The notes below the pieces were generated by a model that did no database searches, was not told the origin of the DNA, and was given only the letters and a program-made list of their open reading frames with translations. Below are positions 7,916 to 17,465 of a stretch of 64,000 bases of DNA, piece after piece. A program made the position numbers and the translations under genes. Where the stretch lies: the NCBI RefSeq assembly GCF_002127225.1, contig NZ_NFUR01000003.1:496001-560000 (forward strand), in the 5' to 3' direction. The stretch comes from Sphingomonas sp. IBVSS2 (GTDB lineage Bacteria > Pseudomonadota > Alphaproteobacteria > Sphingomonadales > Sphingomonadaceae). Numbering within the stretch: the first letter of the stretch is position 1; every line of letters starts with the position of its first letter.

Positions 7916-9247
7916 ATGGCCGCCGAAGCAACGCATCCGTTCGCCGTTCCCAACTTCCGCCTTTATTTCCTCGCCCGGCTCTCGACGACGCTCGGGCAGA
8001 TGGCGATGGTGATCGTGATCGGCTGGCAGGTGTACGACATCGCCCGCCGGACGATGACGGTGAAGGAAGCCGCCTTCCAGCTCGGGCTGATCGGCGTCGC
8101 CCAGTTCCTGCCGCTGCTGTTCCTCTCGCTCTTCGCCGGCTGGGTGGCGGACCGGCTCGACCGGCGCTGGATCGCCCGCGCCGCGGTGGCGCTCGAGGCG
8201 TTCTGCGCGATCAGCCTGGGCGTGCTGACCTATACGGGCACGATAAGCCTGCCCGCGCTGTTCGGCATCGCCGCGCTGCTCGGCGTGGCGCGCGCCTTTG
8301 CCAGCCCGGCGCTGAGCGCGCTCTCGCCCAATCTGGTGCCCAAGGCGATCCTGCCCACCGCGATCGCGCTGAGCTCGCTTTCCTGGCAGATCGGCACAGT
8401 GATCGGCCCGGCGATGGGCGGCTATCTCTATGCGGCTGCCGACTGGCTTTCCTATGCCGTGGCAGGCGGGCTGTTCCTCGTCTCCTTCGTGCTGCTGATG
8501 CTGATCGGCGACGTGCCGCGCAGCGCGCGCAAGTTCAGCGGCAGCCCCTGGGCGCAGATGATCGACGGGCTCCACTATGTCCGTCGCAACCGCCTGGTCC
8601 TCGGCGCGATCTCGCTCGACCTGTTCGCGGTGCTGCTCGGCGGCGCGACCGCGATGCTGCCCGTCTATGCCCGCGACATCCTCCAGGTGGGCTCGGAAGG
8701 GCTCGGCCACCTGCGCGCCGCGCCCGCGATGGGCGCCGTCGCCACGGCGGTGTTCTTCTCCTGGCGGCCGCTGAAGAGCGATGTCGGCGTGAAGATGCTG
8801 CTGGCGGTCGCCCTGTTCGGCGTGGCGACGGTGATCTTCGGCCTGTCCGCGCCGCTGCTCGTGCCGGTGCTCGGCCCGGCGGCGGTGGGGCACGACACGG
8901 CGCCGGCGGTGCTGATCGCGCTCTTCGCGCTGTTCGTGCTCGGCGCGGCCGACATGGTCTCCGTCTATGTCCGCCAGTCGCTGATCCAGCTCTACACGCC
9001 GGACGAGATGCGCGGCCGCGTCGGCGCGGTCTCCACGCTGTTCATCTCGGGCTCGAACGAGCTGGGCGAGGCCGAATCGGGTTTCCTCGCCGCGCTGATC
9101 GGTCCGGTTGCCGCAGTGGTGGGCGGCGGCATCGGCGCGATCCTTGTCACACTGGCATGGGCCAAGCTATTTCCGGAGCTCAGGCGGGCTCGCACCTTCG
9201 ATCCTCCGGCCAATCTCGAGATTCCTCCCAAGGAGATGATGACATGA
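7916..9247 (+). CDS. MFS exporter, DHA3/EntS-like (MFS_3)
   Basis: A 443-residue protein with about 12 membrane helices. The N-terminal [20 protein letters not shown] and [12 protein letters not shown] (motif A) together with the late motif [17 protein letters not shown] are typical of MFS_3 exporters such as EntS-like and macrolide efflux proteins. The ATG at 7916 is chosen because AGAGG precedes it at 7904-7908; a longer in-frame extension to 7688 would overlap the previous MFS gene. Its stop codon overlaps the start of cysK (ATGA), so the two are translationally coupled. Coupling with a cysteine synthase hints at export of a cysteine- or sulfur-related metabolite, which is inference. Confidence 0.85.
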   Translation: MAAEATHPFAVPNFRLYFLARLSTTLGQMAMVIVIGWQVYDIARRTMTVKEAAFQLGLIGVAQFLPLLFLSLFAGWVADRLDRRWIARAAVALEAFCAISLGVLTYTGTISLPALFGIAALLGVARAFASPALSALSPNLVPKAILPTAIALSSLSWQIGTVIGPAMGGYLYAAADWLSYAVAGGLFLVSFVLLMLIGDVPRSARKFSGSPWAQMIDGLHYVRRNRLVLGAISLDLFAVLLGGATAMLPVYARDILQVGSEGLGHLRAAPAMGAVATAVFFSWRPLKSDVGVKMLLAVALFGVATVIFGLSAPLLVPVLGPAAVGHDTAPAVLIALFALFVLGAADMVSVYVRQSLIQLYTPDEMRGRVGAVSTLFISGSNELGEAESGFLAALIGPVAAVVGGGIGAILVTLAWAKLFPELRRARTFDPPANLEIPPKEMMT

Positions 9248-10164
9248 AGGCCAATACGATCCTCGAGACGATCGGCAACACGCCCCATATCCGCGCGGGC
9301 AAGCTGTTTCCGGACGCCGAAGTCTGGATCAAGTCCGAGCGGACCAATCCCGGCGGCTCGATCAAGGACCGAATCGCGCTGGCGATGATCGAGGCGGCGG
9401 AGAAGGACGGCAGCCTGCAGCCGGGCGGCACGATCGTCGAGCCGACCAGCGGCAATACCGGCGTGGGCCTTGCGATGGTCGCCGCGGTGAAGGGCTACAA
9501 GCTCGTCCTGGTCATGCCGGAAAGCATGAGCATCGAGCGCCGCCGCCTGATGCTCGCCTATGGCGCGACCTTCGACCTCACCCCGCGCGAGAAGGGCATG
9601 AAGGGCGCGATCGAGCGCGCGATGGAGATCGTCGAGACGACGCCCGGCGCCTGGATGCCGCAGCAGTTCGAGAATCCGGCGAACATCGACGTGCACGTGC
9701 GCACCACCGCGCAGGAGATACTGAACGACTTCGCCGATTCGCCGATCGACGTCGTCATCACCGGCGTGGGCACCGGCGGCCACATCACCGGCGTGGCCGA
9801 GACGCTCAAGAAGCGCTGGCCGAACCTCAAGGTCTATGCGGTCGAGCCCGAGCTCTCGCCGGTCATCTCGGGCGGCCAGCCGGGCCCGCACCCGATCCAG
9901 GGCATCGGCGCGGGCTTCGTGCCGCGCAACCTGCACACCGACGCGATCGACGGCGTGATCAAGGTCGATGCGGGCGTCGCCAAGGACATGGCCCGCCGCG
10001 CCGCGCGCGAGGAAGGCATGCTCGTCGGCATCTCCTCGGGCGCGACCCTGGCCGCGATTCTGCAGAAATTGCCCGATCTCCCGGAGGGGGTTCGTGTCCT
10101 GGGGTTCAATTATGATACAGGCGAGCGCTATCTGAGCGTCCCGGACTTTCTTCCCGAGAGCTGA
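9244..10164 (+). CDS. cysK: Cysteine synthase (O-acetylserine sulfhydrylase)
   Basis: A 306-residue PLP enzyme of fold type II that makes L-cysteine from O-acetylserine and sulfide. The PLP-binding lysine is K41 in NPGGSIKDR; the substrate loop PTSGNTG is at 67-73, the phosphate-binding loop GVGTGGH at 174-180, and the PLP-N1 serine lies in GISSGA at 262-267. Length matches CysK. The start overlaps the stop of the MFS exporter by 4 bp with an AAGGAG upstream. CysM (O-phosphoserine type) is a possible alternative, but the motifs fit CysK better. Confidence 0.92.
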   Translation: MKANTILETIGNTPHIRAGKLFPDAEVWIKSERTNPGGSIKDRIALAMIEAAEKDGSLQPGGTIVEPTSGNTGVGLAMVAAVKGYKLVLVMPESMSIERRRLMLAYGATFDLTPREKGMKGAIERAMEIVETTPGAWMPQQFENPANIDVHVRTTAQEILNDFADSPIDVVITGVGTGGHITGVAETLKKRWPNLKVYAVEPELSPVISGGQPGPHPIQGIGAGFVPRNLHTDAIDGVIKVDAGVAKDMARRAAREEGMLVGISSGATLAAILQKLPDLPEGVRVLGFNYDTGERYLSVPDFLPES

Positions 10165-10237
10165 GGCACTGGAATTAACGCCGGATTAACGCTAGGTTTC
10201 CCGAGTCGGGGAAAACGTCGTTTCCGGGGGGAACTTC

Positions 10238-10555
10238 GTGCGCAATGCAATGATCCTGGTGAGCATCATGCTCGCCATCTATCTGGGGTGGCCGCTCGCT
10301 TTCGGGGGGAAGCAGCGCGGGCTGGAAACACCGGCCGAGGCGCGCAGTGTGGCGGTCACCCCAGTTTCCGTATCGAAACCCGTGCGAACGGCCGCGCTGG
10401 CCGCCAGGCCGTCGGCGCCCGCGCGTCCGGAGAGCTGCTACAAGCGCTATCAGCGCGAAGTGAAGCTCTGCACGGGCGCCACCGCGGCGGCGTGCAAGCT
10501 GGGCGCCGCCGATCATTGGGACATGTGCGAGGCAACCGGCTTCTGGCCGAACTGA
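10238..10555 (+). CDS. Small membrane-anchored or exported protein of unknown function
   Basis: A 105-residue protein starting at GTG 10238 with a GGGGGG-type ribosome-binding site. The N-terminus has one hydrophobic helix (residues about 4-22). After a Pro/Ala-rich linker the C-terminal domain has four cysteines in C-x9-C-x7-C-x10-C spacing (CYKRYQREVKLC, AACKLGAADHWDMC), suggesting two disulphides in the periplasm. No family recognised. Confidence 0.6.
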   Translation: MRNAMILVSIMLAIYLGWPLAFGGKQRGLETPAEARSVAVTPVSVSKPVRTAALAARPSAPARPESCYKRYQREVKLCTGATAAACKLGAADHWDMCEATGFWPN

Positions 10556-10632
10556 GCACGGGCCAAACGCACTGATCCGGGCATTGCGGCGTTCCGGCGT
10601 CGCAATGGTTCCAACTTCGCGACTTCTGCGTT

Positions 10633-12069
10633 ATGGGCGGCGACCCCATGGCGACCGTCCCTTCCTTTCCCACCGCCGGAGCATTCTCCGTCCGCGTGCC
10701 GCCCCTATTGGTGGCATTGCTCGGCCTCGTCACGCTTGCGGCGATCGCGCTGCCCTTGTGGCTGGTCACGCATACCCCGCGCGCGGTGGTGCACAAGCCC
10801 GCGCCGGTGAAGATATCGCACCGGGTGGTGCCGAAGACCGAGCTGCCGGAAGTGGAGCCGGTCGAGCTCCAGGTCGTGACACCGGACGACGCGCGCGCCT
10901 GGAATGCATCCATTCCCTTCTCGACCCTGCCCAATCCGGCGGCCCGGCCGTTCAACATCTACGGTGCCGAGGATAGCCGGGCCCGCGCCGTCGATTGCCT
11001 CGCAGCGGCAGTCTATTACGAAGCCGGCGACGATGCGGTGGGCGAGCGGGCGGTCGCGCAGGTGATCATCAACCGCGCACGCCACCCGGCCTTCCCCAAG
11101 ACGATCTGCGGCGTCGTGTTCCAGGGGTCGGAGCGCTCGACCGGCTGCCAGTTCACCTTCACCTGCGATGGCGCGATGCTGCGTTATACGCCCACCGCCA
11201 CCGCCTGGGAGCGCGCGCGCTACATCGCCCGCACCGCATTGACCGGCGCGGTCTACAAGCCGGTGGGCCATGCGACGCACTATCACACCGACTGGGTCGT
11301 CCCCTATTGGAGCGCCAGCCTCGAGAAGATCACCGAGGTGAACACGCACCTCTTCTTCCGCTGGACCGGCTGGTGGGGCACGCCGCCGGCGTTCAACCGC
11401 ACCTATGCGGGTATCGAGCCCAATATCGCGCTGATGGCCCGGCTGTCGCCCGGCGCCTTCCAGAGCGACCCCTCGCTCGAAGCGCTGCTGCCCGGCGCGG
11501 TCGGGACCGAGGGCGCCTTTGTCGACCCCGCATCGATCCCCCAGAGCGCGGTTCCCGCTCCGATGGCGGCCGAGGGCGGCGACTCGAACAACTTCATGCT
11601 CACCTTGCCCAAGGGGATCAACCCGGACGCGTTCGCGGCGCTGGCCATCCGTACGTGCGGCGAGCGGCCCTATTGCAAGTTCATGGCCTGGGCGGATGCG
11701 AAGCAGACTCCGGCCAAGTTGCCGCTCTCCAGCGCCCAGGTCTCTACCATGTCGTTCAGCTATCTGCGCGACGAGACGCAAGGCTTTGCCAAGGCATTGT
11801 GGAATTGCGGCCAGTTCCGCCGCCCGAGCCCGGTCCAGTGCATGCGCGCGCAGATCCCGGCCGAAGCGGCGCCCGTCGCCGTCGTGCCGCCGGTCCCCGG
11901 AGCCGCGCCCCTTGCCGCGCCCGCCCCGCTCGCCGGCGTCCGTCGCAAGACCGAGGTGGCAGCACCGTCCGCCAGCATGCCCGCAGCATCGGACAAGGGC
12001 ATGGTGAACCTCACCCTGCCCGCCCCCAAGCCCTCGCCGACGCCGCGGCCGACGCCCGAACCGCGCTAA
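10633..12069 (+). CDS. SleB-type cell wall hydrolase (Hydrolase_2), membrane anchored
   Basis: A 478-residue protein (473 if translation starts at ATG 10648, which follows a GGCGG). A single N-terminal membrane helix (residues about 23-46) anchors it, with the rest in the periplasm. Residues about 117-235 form the Hydrolase_2/SleB lytic transglycosylase-type domain: DCLAAAVYYEAG with putative catalytic Glu (E130), then AVAQVIINRARHPAFPKTICGVV and GCQFTFTCDG. The C-terminal half is Pro/Ala-rich with a cysteine-containing patch. It probably trims peptidoglycan during vegetative growth. Its last 4 bp overlap the convergent PH-domain gene. Confidence 0.85.
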   Translation: MGGDPMATVPSFPTAGAFSVRVPPLLVALLGLVTLAAIALPLWLVTHTPRAVVHKPAPVKISHRVVPKTELPEVEPVELQVVTPDDARAWNASIPFSTLPNPAARPFNIYGAEDSRARAVDCLAAAVYYEAGDDAVGERAVAQVIINRARHPAFPKTICGVVFQGSERSTGCQFTFTCDGAMLRYTPTATAWERARYIARTALTGAVYKPVGHATHYHTDWVVPYWSASLEKITEVNTHLFFRWTGWWGTPPAFNRTYAGIEPNIALMARLSPGAFQSDPSLEALLPGAVGTEGAFVDPASIPQSAVPAPMAAEGGDSNNFMLTLPKGINPDAFAALAIRTCGERPYCKFMAWADAKQTPAKLPLSSAQVSTMSFSYLRDETQGFAKALWNCGQFRRPSPVQCMRAQIPAEAAPVAVVPPVPGAAPLAAPAPLAGVRRKTEVAAPSASMPAASDKGMVNLTLPAPKPSPTPRPTPEPR

Positions 12070-13517
12070 TCGACTCGGGCCGCGAGCGCCCGGGCCAGCG
12101 CGAGAGCGGAATCGAGAGGAACATCGCTCACATCGGGGCGGTGCCAACCGCTCGCACCCGCCGTATCCACCGTCACCGTCGCCACGCCCAGCCGGCGTTG
12201 CAGCCAGCTGCGGCGCACGGTGAGCGTCTGGATCGACTCGATGGGCACGATCCAGTCGCGCTGCGAGAGTACGCCGCGCGTCACCTGCAGGCTGGTCTCG
12301 CGCAGCGCATAGCGATGCCCGGCCCGCTGGAAGATCGCCAGGATCACCGGCGCGGGCGCCAGCACCAGCCCCCACCATAGCGGCGACAGGAAGAAGCCGG
12401 CAACGCCCGGAACCAGCAGGATCGGCACGCCGTGGTGGATCGCGAAGCGCAGGATATGGGCCGCCGCCACCGGGCGCAGCCCCGGACGCTGGAAAGGCGG
12501 AAGCGGCGTGGCGGCGATCACCCCAGCGGCCTCCTCCACCGTGGCGAAGGGCGCCATTTCCTGGCGGCCCGCCCGATCGGCGCTGCCGCCGAGCGTCTGC
12601 ACCTCGACGCTGTTCCAGCCCAGCCGGCCGCTGATCGCCCCGCGGCGGATCAGGCCCAGCTGGATGCGGCGATCGGCGACGACCACTTCGGAGCGCGTGA
12701 GCAGCCCGCGGATGCGGCGGAAACGGCCCGGTTCATGGGTGAGCGTGAAGCCATAGTCCTTCAGCAGCGTGCGCACGACGCCGGCGATCACGCACAGCAA
12801 CAGGGCCATTGCCAGCACCAGGAACAGCGCGAGGATGCTGAATCGGGCGAAGGCGAAGCGCTCGGCCTCGCCGAACAGCTTTTCCCAGTCGAGCTTCAAC
12901 ACCCGGTCCAGCGAATGGATCGCGCCAAAGATCGCCGCGATCCAGATCATCGAGAAGCCGAACACGCCGCACAGCAGCACCCGGCCGAGCGACATGGCGA
13001 AGACGATGCGGCGCTCGGCCGGGCGCTGCTGCGCAGGTGCGTCGGCATCCGCCCGTATTTCGGCGATCGGCCGTTGGCCGCGCAACAGGGCGCGCAGGCG
13101 CTCCGCCTCGGCCATGGAGACGCTGTCGAGCCTGGCTTCCTCGGCTTCCCCGCCGCCCGTCTCGAGCTTGACCACCGCCAGCCCGAAGATGCGGGCAAAA
13201 GGGCTGCGCTCGATCGACACGTCCTGGATCCGGCCGCGCGGTATCGACCGGCGGCGGCGCTGGAGGATGCCGTGCTGGATCAGCACTTCCTCCGCGCCGA
13301 TCCGGTAGGTGAAGCTCCACCAGCCCAGCCAGGTGGAAAGGATCACCGCCGCGGCAATGGCCGCGAAGGCACCCAGTGCCAGCGCCGGATGGAACTCGCG
13401 CCCCGCAAAGCCGAGGATCAGCGGCGGGATGATGACCGTGGACGGCGCACGCTTCACGAAGCGCATGATCACGGTGAGGATGTGGAGCCGCCGGGGCGCG
13501 GCGCCGGGGTCAGTCAT
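12066..13517 (-). CDS. Large bacterial PH-domain membrane protein (YdbT-like)
   Basis: A 483-residue inner-membrane protein with several bPH2 domains separated by membrane helices. Repeated PH-like strands with the pattern RRRRSIPRGRIQDVSIERSP are visible near residues 88-107, again as VVVADRRIQLGLIRR mid-protein and as RDWIVPIESIQTLTVRRS near the C-terminus. This repeat and its pairing with a small PH-domain gene match the YdbS/YdbT family seen in many bacteria. The start overlaps the stop of the upstream partner by 8 bp, so they are coupled. Role unknown; an envelope or membrane-stress role has been proposed for the family. Confidence 0.82.
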   Translation of the reverse strand: MTDPGAAPRRLHILTVIMRFVKRAPSTVIIPPLILGFAGREFHPALALGAFAAIAAAVILSTWLGWWSFTYRIGAEEVLIQHGILQRRRRSIPRGRIQDVSIERSPFARIFGLAVVKLETGGGEAEEARLDSVSMAEAERLRALLRGQRPIAEIRADADAPAQQRPAERRIVFAMSLGRVLLCGVFGFSMIWIAAIFGAIHSLDRVLKLDWEKLFGEAERFAFARFSILALFLVLAMALLLCVIAGVVRTLLKDYGFTLTHEPGRFRRIRGLLTRSEVVVADRRIQLGLIRRGAISGRLGWNSVEVQTLGGSADRAGRQEMAPFATVEEAAGVIAATPLPPFQRPGLRPVAAAHILRFAIHHGVPILLVPGVAGFFLSPLWWGLVLAPAPVILAIFQRAGHRYALRETSLQVTRGVLSQRDWIVPIESIQTLTVRRSWLQRRLGVATVTVDTAGASGWHRPDVSDVPLDSALALARALAARVD

Positions 13518-13989
13518 GCTGCGCGCCGCCGATGCGCTCGCGGATCGCGTCGCGAATTTCCTCCGCGGTGGCGCGGGCGATGCCGGGCAGGATAACGACA
13601 TTGGCATCGGTGCCCGCCGTATGGAGGACGAGCGTGGCGACCCCGAACAGCCGCTCCAGCACGTCCTGCGCCACGTCGATATGCTGGACGCGCAGCGTCG
13701 GGACGATCGTGTGCACCCGCGTCCACAAGCCATGCTCGACATGGAGCTCGCCGCCGGTGAAGGCGTAGCCCCAGCGTCGCCAGCGCCGCCCCGGCGCGAA
13801 CCCGGCGATCCACAGGGCAACCAGCAGCACGGGCGCGAGGATCGCTCCGGGCATCGGCAGCTCCGGCACAAAGAACTCCCCCGCGACCGCCGCCGCGAGC
13901 AGGATGAGCGCAGTGCGGACGGCGCGCAGGCGAATCACGTGAAGCTGCCCGCGCTCGAGCGGCGTGAGCGGAACGATGGCCAGGGTCAT
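13510..13989 (-). CDS. Small PH-domain membrane protein (YdbS-like)
   Basis: A 159-residue protein with two N-terminal membrane helices (residues about 25-65) and one bPH2 domain (about 70-150) containing YAFTGGELHVEHGLWTRVHTI and VPTLRVQHIDVAQ, the typical bPH2 strand pattern. First gene of a two-gene unit with the larger PH protein. A promoter with 17-bp spacing ends 6 bp upstream of the ATG, so the mRNA may be leaderless; no ribosome-binding site is visible. Confidence 0.82.
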   Translation of the reverse strand: MTLAIVPLTPLERGQLHVIRLRAVRTALILLAAAVAGEFFVPELPMPGAILAPVLLVALWIAGFAPGRRWRRWGYAFTGGELHVEHGLWTRVHTIVPTLRVQHIDVAQDVLERLFGVATLVLHTAGTDANVVILPGIARATAEEIRDAIRERIGGAQHD

Positions 13990-14406
13990 GAAAAGAGTAT
14001 CACCGAGTGTCTTACTTCACTCAAGCACTAGCTGTGCCGGAGCGGGGCGAAGTTTCCATGATTCGCACAAGGGGCCGGACGCCCCTTCCCCGCGACACGC
14101 CGATTGCGCCCCACCGCGGAGGCATGCCGTCGTTCCGGAGTCGAATTCCGCGCGCACCCAACGCATAATTGGATGAAATCAAAGTATAGATCGACGAATC
14201 TTCACTCATATGCGCAGCAATTTGCGATGCCTTCCATGGTTTTACAACGGCCATCACAGAAAATTCCGGAATAATTTCCGCACAATGGAAAAAACCGAAA
14301 CGGATATGCTCTCCATCCGATCGACTGATCGCTCGGATACCTCGCTTGGCTTTCACGGCCGAAGCGATTATCTTGCATCATCGGGATGCCGAGGGGGAGT
14401 AGTCGC
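13990..14406. other. Intergenic region before the metallopeptidase unit
   Basis: This 417-bp region holds the PH-gene promoter at its left end. From about 14150 to 14370 it is clearly AT-richer than its surroundings and includes a perfect 10-bp palindrome ATTCCGGAAT (14263-14272). Short open frames cross it, but none has a ribosome-binding site or a plausible protein. The AT-rich stretch directly precedes the metallopeptidase gene and may hold its promoter or mark an old insertion boundary. Confidence 0.45.
13996..14024 (-). promoter_or_regulatory. Promoter of the PH-domain gene pair
   Basis: Minus strand: -35 TTGAGT (14024-14019), 17-bp spacer, -10 GATACT (14001-13996). The expected transcription start coincides with the ATG at 13989, pointing to a leaderless transcript. 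A short inverted repeat (GAGTG...CACTC, 14005-14022) lies within the promoter and could be an operator. Confidence 0.5.
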
Positions 14407-16140
14407 GTGTCCGAGCCGCCACCAACACGCAAGCTCACGATCATCGCCAAGGATCCGGGGCTGCGCCTCGGGCCAGGGGGCCCGATGGCGTTCGTGGAAG
14501 TCAGCGTGCCCGCGGAAATCCTGGCCAAGGGGCCGACCGGCTATCGGATCAAGGTCGTCGACTATAACGCGACAGAGCGGCGCACCTATCTGGACCAGCA
14601 GGAATATCAGGCTGGCGACGGGATGTTGGTCGATCCGTTCGCGCCTCTCCCCGGCGAGACGCGAGAGGATCCGGCGTATCAGGATCGGCTGCTCGCAGAC
14701 CCGAATTTCCACGCGCAGAACGCCTATGCGATCGCGATGCGCACGCTGGGCGCCTTCGAGCGCGCTTTGGGGCGGCGGGTGAGCTGGAGTTCCGGCGGCC
14801 ACCAGTTGCACATCGCGCCGCACGCCTTCGCACAGGCCAACGCCTTTTATTCCGAGCCCGACCGGGCACTGATGTTCGGCTATTTCTTCCGGCAGGACGG
14901 CCGGCCGGTCTTCACCTGCCTGAGCCACGACATCGTCGCGCACGAGACGGCGCACGCGCTGCTGGACGGCCTGCGGTCCCGCTTCAGCGAGCCTTCCGGC
15001 CCCGACCAGGCGGCATTCCACGAGGGCTTTGCCGATATCGTCGCCCTGCTGTCGATCTTCTCCCTCAAGCCGGTCGTCGCCGCTGCGATCGGGGAAGACA
15101 GCCGTTTCGTCGACGCGGATCGCACCATCCGGCTCGTCGCGGTCAGCAAGCTCACCGCCGACGCGATCCGCAAGTCGATCCTGCTCGGCGTGGCCCGCGA
15201 GGTCGGCGAGGCGCTGGAAACGGACCAGCGCGGCGCGCTTCGCCGCTCGGTCGAGCTCACGCCCGAAGCGGCCCATCTGCTCCACGGCGAAGCGGAGGAA
15301 CATGCGCGCGGCGAGATCCTCGTCGCGGCGATGATGAACGCCTTTGTCGAGCTTTGGAGCGAGCGGATCGCGGAGCTCGGGCGCTTCGGGGGCGACAGCT
15401 ACAATCTGGACGCGGTCGTGGAAGAAGGGGCGAAGCTCGCCGGGCACCTGCTCAACATGGCGATCCGCGCGCTCGACTATTGCCCGCCGACCGATCTCGA
15501 TTTCGGCCAGTATCTCAGCGCGCTGCTCACCGCCGACCGCGAGCTCGTCCCCGAGGACGAATGGGGATATCGCGCGGTGATCCGCACCATGTTCGAGCGA
15601 TATGGCATCCGCCCGCAAGGCGCCGCCTGCGATGCCGAGGGATGCTGGCAGCGCTATCCCGCCGACGGCACGCTGACCTATGCCCGATCGAACTATCAGG
15701 CGATGACGCGAAGCCGCGACGAGCTGTTCCGCTTCCTCTGGGAGAATCGCGATACGCTCGGCCTCAGTCCGCGCGCCTATTCCGAAGTGATTTCGATCGA
15801 CCCGGCAAGCCGGATCGGCCCCGACGGCATCGCCCTGCACGAAACGGTCTGCCAATATGTGCAGCGCGCCGATCTGTTCGGCGCCGAATTCAAGGCCGTG
15901 CTCGGCACCGAGCGCCCGGAGGGCATGCGGAGCAGCGACCGCTACACCGCCTATGGCGGCGGCGTGGTGATCCTCGATCAATATGGCCGAGTGAAATATC
16001 ATATCGCCAATCGGCTGGAAGACGCCGAACGCCAGCTGGCACGCGCGCAATATATGGTCGATACCGGGCAGATCGGCGCGCCGGCAGCGCCCGACCGGCT
16101 CCGCTTCGCGGCCCTTCACCAGCAACGCATGGGGGCCTGA
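14407..16140 (+). CDS. Cytosolic thermolysin-like (gluzincin) metallopeptidase
   Basis: A 577-residue protein starting at GTG 14407, preferred over ATG 14386 because GAGGGGGA (14391-14398) has correct spacing. It has no signal peptide. Zinc motif HETAH is at 179-183 (H179, E180, H183); 23 residues on comes HEGFAD, giving third ligand E206 and D210 with the same E-x3-D spacing as thermolysin (E166/D170). The alpha-helical region after this, about 220-400, is long. The C-terminus ends in a helical segment near YHIANRLEDAERQLARAQY. The substrate is unknown. The MBL-fold gene begins 2 bp after its stop, so the two form an operon. Not a secreted M4 protease: no pro-domain or signal is present. Confidence 0.75.
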   Translation: MSEPPPTRKLTIIAKDPGLRLGPGGPMAFVEVSVPAEILAKGPTGYRIKVVDYNATERRTYLDQQEYQAGDGMLVDPFAPLPGETREDPAYQDRLLADPNFHAQNAYAIAMRTLGAFERALGRRVSWSSGGHQLHIAPHAFAQANAFYSEPDRALMFGYFFRQDGRPVFTCLSHDIVAHETAHALLDGLRSRFSEPSGPDQAAFHEGFADIVALLSIFSLKPVVAAAIGEDSRFVDADRTIRLVAVSKLTADAIRKSILLGVAREVGEALETDQRGALRRSVELTPEAAHLLHGEAEEHARGEILVAAMMNAFVELWSERIAELGRFGGDSYNLDAVVEEGAKLAGHLLNMAIRALDYCPPTDLDFGQYLSALLTADRELVPEDEWGYRAVIRTMFERYGIRPQGAACDAEGCWQRYPADGTLTYARSNYQAMTRSRDELFRFLWENRDTLGLSPRAYSEVISIDPASRIGPDGIALHETVCQYVQRADLFGAEFKAVLGTERPEGMRSSDRYTAYGGGVVILDQYGRVKYHIANRLEDAERQLARAQYMVDTGQIGAPAAPDRLRFAALHQQRMGA

Positions 16141-16142
16141 AC

Positions 16143-17447
16143 ATGCCAGCCGCTCCGGAAACCGCGACGATCTATGCCTATCAGGTCGGCTTTGGCGACT
16201 GCATCCTGGTGCGCTTCACCTATCCCGGCGGCGCGCTGCGCCACATGCTGATCGACTTCGGCACGACCGGCTTGCCCGAGCATGCCGAGAAGACGCAGAT
16301 GCTCCAGGTCGCCCAGGACATCCAGGCGAAGGTGCGCGAGGGCGATCCCGAACGGCGCCTCGACGTGCTCGTCGCCACGCATCGCCATGCCGACCATATC
16401 AGCGGTTTCGCGACCAGGGACGGCGCGGGATCGGGCGACGTGATCCGCGCGCTCGATCCGCGCTTCATCGTGCAGCCCTGGACCGAGGCCCCCGAAGCGC
16501 CCGTCGATTGGGAAGGGCCCGACGCCAGCGTCACCGGACAGGCATTGCGGCAGCGCCGTGCGTCGCTCCAGGCGATGGAGGATGCCGCCGGCGCGCTGGT
16601 GGCCTTTGCCGACGCCCAGGCCGGGCAGCTTCCCAAGGCGCTGGCCGAGCAGCTCCGCTTCATCGGGCAGGACAATCTCTCGAACCGATCGGCGATCGAC
16701 AATCTGCGGACGATGCCCGGCGAGAAGCGCTATGCCTATCATGGCTGCGACCTGGGGCTCGCCGCAGTGCTTCCGGGCATGGACGTGCATGTCCTCGGCC
16801 CACCCACGCTACGGCAGACCGACACGATCCGTAAGCAACGTTCGAGCGATCCCGACGAGTTCTGGCAACTCGCCCCGAAGCGCCTCGACGACGCGCTGGC
16901 GATCGGCGAAGAGGGCAACCTCCTCTTCCCGAACGCCCGGCATCGGCTGCGCTCGAAACCCCTGCTCGAGCATCGCTGGCTCCAGGATCGGATCGACGCC
17001 GCCAATACGGAGATGCTGGTCGGGCTGGTGCGCGCGCTCGATGCGCAGATGAACAACACCAGCGTCATCCTGCTGCTCAAGGCGGGCTCGAAGACCCTGT
17101 TGTTCCCCGGCGATGCGCAGATCGAGAACTGGGCCTATGCGCTGCAATCGGACATGGCATCGCTGCTCGACGACGTCGATCTCTACAAGGTCGGCCATCA
17201 CGGCAGCCGCAACGCGACGCCACGCAGCATGTGGCGGCGCTTCACCAAAAAATCGGACCGGAGCGGGCCTGGCCGCCTGACCTCGGTGCTGTCGACCAAG
17301 CACGGCAAGCATGGCAGCGAGGACCGCAAGACCGAAGTGCCGCGCCGGACGCTGGTTACCGAGCTCGATGCGCAGTCGAATCTCTACTCGACCGAAGCGC
17401 TCGAGCCCGAGGCGCTCTATCAGGAAGTCGTGCTGGACCTGCGCTGA
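16143..17447 (+). CDS. ComEC/Rec2-type metallo-beta-lactamase-fold hydrolase
   Basis: A 434-residue cytosolic MBL-fold protein. N-terminal strand VGFGDCILVRF and MLIDFGTTG match the ComEC C-terminal-like MBL group. The metal motif is HRHADH (H80, H82, D84, H85), followed by FPGDAQ with D324 and VGHHGSRNATP (351-355). An insert of about 150 residues (105-260) separates the first and later motifs and is not recognised. Relatives include nucleases and phosphodiesterases. It is coupled to the upstream metallopeptidase (2-bp gap) and convergent with the aspartyl protease gene. Acting on a nucleic acid or nucleotide is inference. Confidence 0.78.
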   Translation: MPAAPETATIYAYQVGFGDCILVRFTYPGGALRHMLIDFGTTGLPEHAEKTQMLQVAQDIQAKVREGDPERRLDVLVATHRHADHISGFATRDGAGSGDVIRALDPRFIVQPWTEAPEAPVDWEGPDASVTGQALRQRRASLQAMEDAAGALVAFADAQAGQLPKALAEQLRFIGQDNLSNRSAIDNLRTMPGEKRYAYHGCDLGLAAVLPGMDVHVLGPPTLRQTDTIRKQRSSDPDEFWQLAPKRLDDALAIGEEGNLLFPNARHRLRSKPLLEHRWLQDRIDAANTEMLVGLVRALDAQMNNTSVILLLKAGSKTLLFPGDAQIENWAYALQSDMASLLDDVDLYKVGHHGSRNATPRSMWRRFTKKSDRSGPGRLTSVLSTKHGKHGSEDRKTEVPRRTLVTELDAQSNLYSTEALEPEALYQEVVLDLR

Positions 17448-17465
17448 CCGGCTCGGCAACGCCGC

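Noticed and set aside
16143..17447. Antibiotic-inactivating metallo-beta-lactamase
   Set aside because: No signal peptide; motifs (VGFGD..., GHHGS) match ComEC-type MBL proteins, not B1-B3 beta-lactamases.
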